From NCBI GenBank assembly GCA_016714045.1, contig JADJNY010000003.1:186001-250000 (forward strand): a stretch of DNA of 64,000 nucleotides. The letters are read 5' to 3'. Source of the stretch: Planctomycetota bacterium. Lineage in GTDB: Bacteria > Planctomycetota > UBA1135 > GCA-002686595. The translations under genes and the position numbers were made by a program. Shown here in pieces: positions 48,301 through 55,217 of the stretch. The notes under the pieces were generated by a model. That model made no database searches and was not told where the DNA came from. It saw nothing but the letters and a program-made list of their open reading frames with translations. Each line of letters opens with the position of its first letter. Within the stretch, counting starts at the first letter, position 1.

Positions 48301-50048
48301 CGCCGCTCGCGCCCCCCGCGCCTCTCGGGCCCCTCCGGCGCCTCGGCCTCGTCGGCGCCGCCTGGATGCTGCTCGTCCTCGCGACGCCGGGCCTCGTCTT
48401 CGCGACGGGGAGCGTCGTGCTCGCGACGCTCGCGCTCGTGCCGTGGGCGCTCGGTGCGCGGCGTCCGGGGCCGAAGGCCTTCTGGGTCGAGTGGCTCTGC
48501 GCGGGCGTCGGCCTCTCGGCCGCGTGCTTCTGGACGACGAAGGTGCTCTGGATCACGCTGCTCGTCGTCGCGATCGTCCCCGGGCTCTACATGGCGTTCG
48601 CGGGCGTCGTCTTGCGGCGGATGCTCGCGCGGGTGCCGCTCGGGCTCGCGGCCGCGGCGGCGTGGACGGCGCTCGAGACGCTGCGGTACGTGATCGAGCC
48701 GCCGTTCGGGTTCGGCTGGCTGCGCCTCGGCCACCACGCGAGCCACGTCGAGCTCCTCGCCGGCTCCGCGCGCGTGTGGGGCGTCGCCGGGCTCTCCTTC
48801 GTGCTCGCCGCCGTCGCGGGCGCGCTCGCCGAGGCGTACCTGGCGCGGAGCCGGGGCGCCGACGCGGGGGGGACGGCGACCGCCGGGCCCGGCCGGGCGA
48901 GCGTCGTGAAGGCGCTGGCGCTCCCCGCCGCGCTCCTCGCTCTGACGGTCACCCTCGCGCTCGCCACCCGCGCGCCCGCGACCGTGCCGGGGCCGCGCGT
49001 CCTGCTCGTGCAACCCGCGTTCGAGCAGCAGCGCAAGATGCGTCCGCCCGACGCGCGCGAGCTGCTCGAGGAGTCGATCGGGCTCACGCAAAAGGGCCTC
49101 GCCGCCGCGACGGCGAACGGCGGGGCGCCGCCCGACCTCGTCGCGTGGGGGGAGGCGATGTTCCCGTTCTCGCTCGCCGATCCGGAGCTCGACGCCGCGC
49201 TCGCCGCCGGCGCGCGCACCCAGCCCTGGGCCGCGTTCGAGATCGGCCCGCGCGAGCTCGACTTCCTGCGCCAATGCGAGGAAGGCGGCGTCCGCGGCGC
49301 GCTCTTCGGCCTGGACGGCGGACCGCGGATCCTCCCGCCGGAGACGACCTTCCTGACGGGCAGCGACTACTTCGCGGAGCAGGACGGCGTCATCCGGCGC
49401 TGGAACGCCGTCGTCGCGTGGGATCCGAAGGGGACGCGCGTCGGATGGACGAGCAAGGCCCACCTCGTGCCCGGCGGGGAGACGATGTGCGGTCTCGAGC
49501 GCCTTGCGATCGTGCGCGAGCTCGCGCACGAGCTCGCGGGCTACATCCCCGACCTCGCGGCGCGCGACGAGCCCAACGTGCTCCCCTGCGCCCGCCCGGC
49601 GGAGCGCGGTGGGGGAGTGTGGCGCCTCGGCGTCTCCGTCTGCTTCGACAACGCGTTCGAGGACCCCTACACGCGCCCGCTGCGCGGACCGGAGGGCGTC
49701 GACCTGCACCTCGTCTGCAGCAACGAGGCCTGGTACGAGGAGAGCTTCGAGTACGACCAGATGCTCGCGTTCACCCGCCTCGCCGCGATCGCGACGGGCC
49801 GCTCCTTCGTCCGCGCGACGAACGCCGGCGTGAGCTCCGTCTTCGGCCCGGACGGGCGCGAGCTCGCCCGTCTCGTCGTCGGGGGCAAGGACCGGATGGT
49901 GCGTGGCACCCTGGTCGCCGACGTCCCCATCCCCGCCGACCCGACCCACCGGACGCCGTTCGTCCACCTCGAACGCTTCCTACTCGCCCTTTGGATCACC
50001 CTCCCGATCCTCCTCACCTGGCTCGCCCGTCGCCGTCCCGCAGCCTGA
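48297..50048 (+). CDS. lnt: Apolipoprotein N-acyltransferase
   Basis: 583 residues from ATG 48297. About seven to eight membrane helices precede and follow a nitrilase-fold domain. The catalytic triad is visible as Glu in VAWGEAMFPF, Lys in TSKAHLVPGGETM and Cys in LGVSVCFDNAFEDPY. SNEAWYEESFEYDQMLAFTR and RATNAGVSSVFGPDGREL are further family segments. Lnt adds the third acyl chain to lipoproteins at the periplasmic face of the inner membrane, consistent with the several lipobox proteins in this window. Its last ten codons lie inside a 212-bp inverted repeat that recurs before mreB. Confidence 0.93.
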   Translation: MTPLAPPAPLGPLRRLGLVGAAWMLLVLATPGLVFATGSVVLATLALVPWALGARRPGPKAFWVEWLCAGVGLSAACFWTTKVLWITLLVVAIVPGLYMAFAGVVLRRMLARVPLGLAAAAAWTALETLRYVIEPPFGFGWLRLGHHASHVELLAGSARVWGVAGLSFVLAAVAGALAEAYLARSRGADAGGTATAGPGRASVVKALALPAALLALTVTLALATRAPATVPGPRVLLVQPAFEQQRKMRPPDARELLEESIGLTQKGLAAATANGGAPPDLVAWGEAMFPFSLADPELDAALAAGARTQPWAAFEIGPRELDFLRQCEEGGVRGALFGLDGGPRILPPETTFLTGSDYFAEQDGVIRRWNAVVAWDPKGTRVGWTSKAHLVPGGETMCGLERLAIVRELAHELAGYIPDLAARDEPNVLPCARPAERGGGVWRLGVSVCFDNAFEDPYTRPLRGPEGVDLHLVCSNEAWYEESFEYDQMLAFTRLAAIATGRSFVRATNAGVSSVFGPDGRELARLVVGGKDRMVRGTLVADVPIPADPTHRTPFVHLERFLLALWITLPILLTWLARRRPAA

Positions 50049-50223
50049 AGCCCGACCCAGCCCCAAGCCCGCTCGATGCTGAGAGCCCCCAGAACTCCGC
50101 GTTGGCTCGCGGCTAGTCCTCCGGCCCGAGCCAACGCGGAGTCCGGAATGCGAAGCATCCGAATGTGTTCCGTTGCGCCCCTTCCCCTCGCGTCGCCCCA
50201 TCCGGCAAGCGCGCTCCCGACCG
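50012..50223 (+). repeat. Inverted repeat copy A (overlaps the lnt 3' end)
   Basis: This segment recurs in reverse orientation at 51683-51893. The core 50057-50183 (127 bp) matches 51722-51848 with only two substitutions; flanks match more loosely on both sides, including the last codons of lnt. It holds a large hairpin: 16-base arms at 50094-50109 (ACTCCGCGTTGGCTCG) and 50127-50142 with a 17-base loop, then a smaller stem (GGAATGC with GCATCC) at 50144-50160. The rest of the 453-bp gap to the next gene (50224-50501) shows no gene. Confidence 0.92.
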
Positions 50224-50501
50224 AAGCTCGTCGCTCCACCGGTTACCACCCCCCTCAGCCCCGGTAGACGGCTCGCCCCAAGGGTCGGGAAGCCGCCCAC
50301 GCGCTTGAAGCTCTTCGAGCTCGTCGATAGACTCCCGCCCCACGTTCCGTCCGCGCCCTGCCGTGCACCTTCCCCCGGTCGCCGGCCCGGCACGGACACC
50401 CGAGTTCGAACCGTCGCGCGCTCCTTTCCGCGGAGCCCGCGCCCCCTAGGATCCCCCGTCGGGCCGCCCCCCGCGCGCCCCTCGCCCCCCCAAGAAGTCG
50501 C

Positions 50502-51359
50502 ATGAGCTCCCTCGGCAAGATTCTGGCGTTCGTCAACGTGATCCTGGCTGGCCTGTTCCTGGGCTGGGCCGTGCGCGCGCTGAACGAGAACTCGGACTGG
50601 AAGGTCAAGCACGACAGCGTCAAGACGCAGCTCGAAGGCGAGCGCGACGGGCTGAAGAAGGACCTCGCCGCCTCGAACGCGCAGAAGGCGCAGCTCGAGA
50701 CGGAGAAGAACACCCTCCGCACCGAGAAGGAAGGCCTCGACGCCGAGCTCCGCCGCACGAAGGACGAGCTCACGGAGAAGTCGCAGAACCTCGCGAAGTG
50801 GTCGGCCGACCTGAACCAGCTCAGCGCGACGCACAACGCCGTCGTCGCCGACAAGGAGAAGCTCCAGGCCGAGAAGGACAAGGCGGTCACGGCCAAGAAC
50901 GAAGCCGAGGCGGCCAAGATGGCGGCGGAAGCGAAGCAGATGGACGCGGAGAAGCGCCTCGGCGACGCCCAGACCGACATCTCCCAGAAGGAGGCGATGA
51001 TCGCCGACCTCGAGAAGGGCATGACGGGCCTCGGCAAGGAGAAGAAGAAGGTCGAGACCGACCTCGCCGCACTCCAGGCCTACACGGGCGCGACGCTCGA
51101 GCAGGTCATGTCGCTGCCGAAGATCGACGGCAAGGTCCTCGCCGTGTCGATGGACGTCAAGCCGGGCCTGATCTCGATCAACAAGGGCAAGGCCGACGAC
51201 GTCAAGCGCGGCTTCACCTTCCAGCTCTACGAGGGCAACAAGTTCAAGGGCACGGCGCGCGTGGAGTTCGTCCACGACACGATGTGCTCGGCGATCCTGC
51301 TCAACGTCGTCGAAGGCGCCGTCATCCGTCAGGGCGACAACGCCTCGACCCAGCTCTGA
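50502..51359 (+). CDS. Single-TM coiled-coil protein with C-terminal beta domain
   Basis: 285 residues from ATG 50502. A membrane helix lies at residues 6-24 (KILAFVNVILAGLFLGWAV), then a long coiled coil of about 170 residues rich in Lys, Glu, Ala and Asp (LKKDLAASNAQKAQLETEK, LQAEKDKAVTAKNEAEAA). The last 85 residues form a small beta domain (IDGKVLAVSMDVKPGLISIN, KGKADDVKRGFTFQLYEGN, ARVEFVHDTMCSAILLNVVE). A pattern of INKGKxDDVKxG is seen in MreC-like and flagellar FlgT-like domains. Placed just upstream of mreB and between inverted repeats; a cell-envelope scaffold role is possible. I do not recognise a named family. Confidence 0.78.
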   Translation: MSSLGKILAFVNVILAGLFLGWAVRALNENSDWKVKHDSVKTQLEGERDGLKKDLAASNAQKAQLETEKNTLRTEKEGLDAELRRTKDELTEKSQNLAKWSADLNQLSATHNAVVADKEKLQAEKDKAVTAKNEAEAAKMAAEAKQMDAEKRLGDAQTDISQKEAMIADLEKGMTGLGKEKKKVETDLAALQAYTGATLEQVMSLPKIDGKVLAVSMDVKPGLISINKGKADDVKRGFTFQLYEGNKFKGTARVEFVHDTMCSAILLNVVEGAVIRQGDNASTQL

Positions 51360-51389
51360 TCCACCCGAACCCGAAACGGAGGCCACACC

Positions 51390-51617
51390 ATGGCAGCACG
51401 TAGAACGACGGGAGCCGCAGCGGGCCGCGACAGCAAGGTCCGTTCGCGCGCGGGTGGAGAGGACAAGGCGCCGGCGCAGGCCGCAGGCGAGTCGGGCGGG
51501 ATGGGCTTCGCCGACGCGATCACGATCGCGACGACGGTGCTGCTGCTCGTCGCCTTCGTCATGATGGACAAGGTCCTCGGCGAGCACTTCAACACCGGGA
51601 TGTTCTTCACGCACTGA
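51390..51617 (+). CDS. Small single-TM protein of unknown function
   Basis: 75 residues from ATG 51390, 30 bp after the coiled-coil gene, with GGAGG at about 51377. The N-terminal 35 residues are polar and basic (RRTTGAAAGRDSKVRSR), followed by one membrane helix (ADAITIATTVLLLVAFVMM) and a short C-terminal tail DKVLGEHFNTGMFFTH. It is probably co-transcribed with the upstream gene and followed by a terminator-like hairpin. Confidence 0.7.
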   Translation: MAARRTTGAAAGRDSKVRSRAGGEDKAPAQAAGESGGMGFADAITIATTVLLLVAFVMMDKVLGEHFNTGMFFTH

Positions 51618-51640
51618 GCGGGAGGGTGTCTCGAAGCGCG

Positions 51641-51675
51641 ACGGCCGGGCGGGTGCCCGGCCGTTGGCGTTTGTG
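51641..51675 (+). terminator. Probable intrinsic terminator after the two-gene cassette
   Basis: Perfect 10-base arms, ACGGCCGGGC (51641-51650) and GCCCGGCCGT (51655-51664), enclose GGGT and are followed by TGGCGTTTGT. The stem is very strong; the T-tract is weak. It lies 24 bp after the stop of the small TM protein. Confidence 0.65.
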
Positions 51676-51682
51676 GGGGGGG

Positions 51683-51893
51683 CGGTCGGGAGCGCAATTG
51701 CCAGGTGGGGAACCAAGGGCAAAGGGGCGCAACGGAACACATTCGGATGCTCCGCATTCCGGACTCCGCGTTGGCTCGGGCCGGAGGACTAGCCGCGAGC
51801 CAACGCGGAGTTCTAGGGGCTCTCAGCATCGAGCGGGCTTGGGGCTGGATTGGGCTTCAGCCTGCGGGACGGCGGCGGGAGAGCCAGGTGAGG
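51683..51893 (-). repeat. Inverted repeat copy B, upstream of mreB
   Basis: Reverse-oriented copy of 50012-50223, with the same 16-base hairpin arms at 51763-51778 and 51796-51811. It includes a diverged copy of the final codons of lnt (about 51855-51893), where no lnt gene exists. One of the two core substitutions changes only the loop of the small stem. A GAGGC microsatellite follows (51890-51907). The remaining 180 bp to mreB has no gene and probably carries the mre promoter. Confidence 0.92.
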
Positions 51894-52089
51894 CGAGGCG
51901 AGGCGAGGAAGGAGAATGAGCACTCCTTGCGCGTCGCACGACTCGTGCGCTTCTCGCGCGGCTCCGCGCGTGGTTCGGGGGCGTGCTTGCGACTTGCGCT
52001 CCCTTGATTCGAACCTCGACCCAAGTAGACTGCGCCGCGCCGAGGTTGCGCTCCGTCCCGCGCACGTTCCGGTTCGTGAAAGCCCCCCG

Positions 52090-53154
52090 ATGAGCAACGT
52101 GTTCAAGCCGCTGGAATGGGCCATCGGGCGCTTTTCGGTCGACATGGGCATCGACCTCGGCACGGCGAACACGCTCGTCTCCGTGCGCGGCCGCGGGATC
52201 GTCCTGAACGAGCCGAGCGTCGTGGCCGTGAAGAAGGACACGGGCGAGGTGCTGCTCGACGGCATGGCCGTCGGCAATGCCGCGAAGGCGATGCTCGGCA
52301 AGACGCCGGGCAACATCGAGGCGATCCGTCCGCTGCGCAACGGCGTGATCGCCGACTTCGACGTGACGGAGAAGATGCTGCGCTACTTCATCACGAAGGT
52401 CCACGAGGGCCGCAAGTGGGTGAAACCGCAGGTCGTCATCGCCGTCCCCGTCGGCATCACCGCCGTCGAGCGCCGCGCCGTGATCCACTCGGCCGAGCGC
52501 GCCGGCGCGCGCCGCGTCTACCTGATCGACGAGCCGATGGCCGCAGGCATCGGCGTCGAGCTGCCCGTGACCGAAGCGCGCGGCTCGCTGATCGTCGACA
52601 TCGGCGGCGGCACGACCGAGATCGCCGTGCTCGCCCTCGCGGGGATGGTCGTCTCGACCTCGCTGCGCATCGCGGGCGACGAGCTCGACGAAGCGATCAT
52701 GAACCACCTGCGCCGCCACCACAACCTGCTCATCGGCGAGCAGTCGGCGGAGCGCATCAAGCTCACGATCGGCTCCGCGTGGCCGATGCAGCAGGAGCTG
52801 ATGATGGTCGTGAAGGGCCGCGACAGCGTCACGGGCCTCCCGCGGCAGGCCGAGGTCACGTCGATCGAGATCCGCGACGCGCTCTCGCACCCCGTGCGGC
52901 TCATCTGCGAAGCGGTCCGCGGCGTGCTCGAGGAAGCGCCGCCCGAAATCGCGGCCGACCTGTGCGACTCCGGCGTCACGCTCTGCGGCGGCGGCGCCCT
53001 GTTGCACGGCATCGACAAGGCGATCAGCGAGACGCTGAGCATCCCCGCGCGCATCGCGGACGACCCTCTGACCGCCGTCGCGCGCGGCACCGGGGTCTTC
53101 CTCGACAAGCTCGACGTGTTCTCGAAGGTGCTCTCGTCCAACGAGGACGACTGA
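52090..53154 (+). CDS. mreB: Rod-shape-determining actin homologue MreB
   Basis: 354 residues from ATG 52090; the frame stays open upstream to 51916 but family alignment fixes the start at MSNVFKPLEW. Actin-fold signatures: MGIDLGTANTLVSVRGRGIV, RPLRNGVIADFDVTEKMLRY, VVIAVPVGITAVERRAV, VDIGGGTTEIAVLAL, and GVTLCGGGALLHGIDKAI. MreB forms membrane filaments that guide the elongasome. First gene of mreB-mreC-mreD-mrdA-rodA. Confidence 0.97.
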   Translation: MSNVFKPLEWAIGRFSVDMGIDLGTANTLVSVRGRGIVLNEPSVVAVKKDTGEVLLDGMAVGNAAKAMLGKTPGNIEAIRPLRNGVIADFDVTEKMLRYFITKVHEGRKWVKPQVVIAVPVGITAVERRAVIHSAERAGARRVYLIDEPMAAGIGVELPVTEARGSLIVDIGGGTTEIAVLALAGMVVSTSLRIAGDELDEAIMNHLRRHHNLLIGEQSAERIKLTIGSAWPMQQELMMVVKGRDSVTGLPRQAEVTSIEIRDALSHPVRLICEAVRGVLEEAPPEIAADLCDSGVTLCGGGALLHGIDKAISETLSIPARIADDPLTAVARGTGVFLDKLDVFSKVLSSNEDD

Positions 53155-53232
53155 GCCCGCGCCGCTGGAATCCGCGCGCAGCGCCTGGGATCATCGGCGC
53201 ATCGAGTCGGGAACGGCGGAGGGGAGCCGTCC

Positions 53233-54705
53233 ATGTCGTCGTCACGGTCGCGTCTTGCCTATGTCGCGGTGCTGTGCGTGCTGGTCTTCGCTGCGGTGGA
53301 GCCCGGCACGCTGCTCGACGTCTGGATCGAGCGCGCGCTCGTCCCGTCGCGCTTCGCCGCGGAGCTCGCGCGGCCGTTCGGCTGGCTCGAGAGCTCGTCC
53401 GTGCGCGCGGCGGAGTCGACGCTCGCCGCGGAAGCACCCGCGCTGGCCGCGACGAGCCGTGAGCTGCTCGCGCGCCAGGCCGCGGGCGCTCTGCCGCGCG
53501 ATCCCGAGCTCGCGCGCGGCCGCGGCGCCGTCCATGCGCAGGTCGTCGAGCGCAAGACGCAGCGCGCCGACTGCGTGACGATCCAGTTCGCGCCGGAGGC
53601 GCCGGTCGAGGTCGACGCGCCCGTCACGCACGGCGACCACTACGTCGGCCGCATCGATGCGCTGTCGCGCGAGCGCGCGGGCGAGGCCACGCTGCGCCTC
53701 GTCACGGAGAAGTCGTTCCGCGTCGGCGCGGAGGTCGAAGCACCCGACGGACGCAAGGCCGCCCTCGTCGTCGGCGGCGTCGCGCCGCGGCCCTCGCACG
53801 GCGCGGACGAGGACGAGCGGCGCGCGAGCGCGGACGCGGGGCTCTTTCTCGCCGTGCACGCGCCGCAGGATCGCTCGATCACGAGCGGTGTCGTGCGCGT
53901 GCGCGAAATCGAAGCGCCCGGCAGCGCGCGCTCTGCGTCTCGCCCGAGCGGCGGGCTCGCGTCGCTCGCGGGCGGCGAGCTCGCGTCGCTCGCGAACGGC
54001 TTCCGCCTCGGCGAGCTCGTGCGCTACGACGTCGACGGCGTCGTGATCTTCGCGGTGCGCGCGGAGCTCGACTACGGCGCGGAGCCGTACGAACTCGCGG
54101 TGCTCGCTCCAGCGGAGCAGGCCGAGGCGGGCCCGCCGCTCGCGCGCGATCCGTTCGCGGTCGAGCGCTGGATCCGCGCGCGCTGCGCCGTGCCGGGCGA
54201 GGCCTCGATCGGGCGCGAAGCGCGGCGCATCCTCGCGGGCACTCGCGACGGCGTCGAGCCGGGCGCCGCGCTGTGCGTCGGCGGGCAGCTCGTCGGTCGC
54301 GTCGAAACGAGCGGGCCGTGGAGCGCCAGCGCGCGCCTCGCGGGCGATCCGGGCTTCCGCGTGCAGGTGGCGGCCGCGCTCGCGGGCTCGGACGCGCCGC
54401 GCGCGCTCGGCGAGCTCGTGGCGCTCGGTCGCGACGACGACGACGCGCTCCTCTTCGTGTGGCGCAACGCGATCGATCCGCCGCCGCCGGGCGCCGTCGC
54501 GGCGACGCCGGCCGAGCTCTTCACGGCCCCCGGCGAGCGCAGCGTGCCCGCGGGCCTCCTGCTCGGCTCGACCGTGTTGCCGCGCACGCGCGGGCTGCAC
54601 GTCTTGCGCGTGACACAGCCCGCGGACGGCCGCGCGCTCGGCGTCGTGCAGGTGTGGCGCGCCGCGATCGCGCGCGAAGAGGAGCCCGAGGAGGACGAGC
54701 CGTGA
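53233..54705 (+). CDS. mreC: MreC-position protein, divergent and long
   Basis: 490 residues from ATG 53233. N-terminal membrane helix (LAYVAVLCVLVFAAVEPGTL), a helical stretch (LAAEAPALAATSRELLARQA) and a beta-rich region with MreC-like phrases: ARGRGAVHAQVVERKTQRAD, VTHGDHYVGRIDALSRERAG and LRLVTEKSFRVGAEVE, which correspond to the usual GAVVGRV and hydrophobic strand pairs. A second, similar beta pair occurs at GVEPGAALCVGGQLVGRVE, so the beta domain may be duplicated. MreC is usually about 280-370 residues. The assignment rests on gene order plus these weak matches. Confidence 0.7.
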   Translation: MSSSRSRLAYVAVLCVLVFAAVEPGTLLDVWIERALVPSRFAAELARPFGWLESSSVRAAESTLAAEAPALAATSRELLARQAAGALPRDPELARGRGAVHAQVVERKTQRADCVTIQFAPEAPVEVDAPVTHGDHYVGRIDALSRERAGEATLRLVTEKSFRVGAEVEAPDGRKAALVVGGVAPRPSHGADEDERRASADAGLFLAVHAPQDRSITSGVVRVREIEAPGSARSASRPSGGLASLAGGELASLANGFRLGELVRYDVDGVVIFAVRAELDYGAEPYELAVLAPAEQAEAGPPLARDPFAVERWIRARCAVPGEASIGREARRILAGTRDGVEPGAALCVGGQLVGRVETSGPWSASARLAGDPGFRVQVAAALAGSDAPRALGELVALGRDDDDALLFVWRNAIDPPPPGAVAATPAELFTAPGERSVPAGLLLGSTVLPRTRGLHVLRVTQPADGRALGVVQVWRAAIAREEEPEEDEP

Positions 54706-55217
54706 GCGCGCAGCGTTGGATCGCGTGGATCGTGCTCGGCGCGTGGCTCGTGTGGCTGCACGCGCTGCAGGCGTGGCTCGGGAGCGGCGGCTCCGCGTGG
54801 GTGCCCGATCTGGCGCTCGTGCTCGTCTTCAGCCTCGTCGCGCGCATCGAGCCGAAGGACGCGCCCGGGATCGTGCTCGTCGCGGTCGTCGCGCGCGCGG
54901 CGCTCGCCGTCGATCCCGGCGCGGCGCTCGCGGCGGGCCTGCTCGGCCTCGTGCTGCTCGAGCTCCTCGCGCGCGGCCTGTTCGAGCTCACGGCGCCGGC
55001 GTGGCGCGCGCTGTTCGCGGGTGCCTTGGTGTTCGCGTTCGACGCGTGGCTCGCGGGCTTGCACGCGCTCCACGCGGGCATCGGCCCCGTGCCGTTCGTG
55101 CGCGTGCTCGCGGCGCTCGTGCCCGCCGCGTTCACGTCGGCGATCGTCTCGCTGGCGCTCGGTCCCGCGCTCGCGCACCTGCCTGGCCTCTCGCCGCTGC
55201 GGAGCCGCCGATGGTAG
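54702..55217 (+). CDS. mreD: MreD-like membrane protein
   Basis: 171 residues from GTG 54702, overlapping the mreC stop (GTGA). Four to five hydrophobic helices (WIAWIVLGAWLVWLHALQAW, PDLALVLVFSLVARI, GIVLVAVVARAALAV, ALAAGLLGLVLLELLA, ALFAGALVFAFDAWLA). The size, topology, motif PDLALV and the position between mreC and mrdA fit MreD. Sequence conservation in MreD is always low. Confidence 0.78.
   Translation: MSAQRWIAWIVLGAWLVWLHALQAWLGSGGSAWVPDLALVLVFSLVARIEPKDAPGIVLVAVVARAALAVDPGAALAAGLLGLVLLELLARGLFELTAPAWRALFAGALVFAFDAWLAGLHALHAGIGPVPFVRVLAALVPAAFTSAIVSLALGPALAHLPGLSPLRSRRW

Noticed and set aside
50076..50267. Small gene in the inverted repeat (peptide beginning MLRAPRTPRWLAAS)
   Set aside because: The frame is open in both repeat copies only because the copies are almost identical; it spans the hairpin, has no clear ribosome site and diverges at once outside the core.
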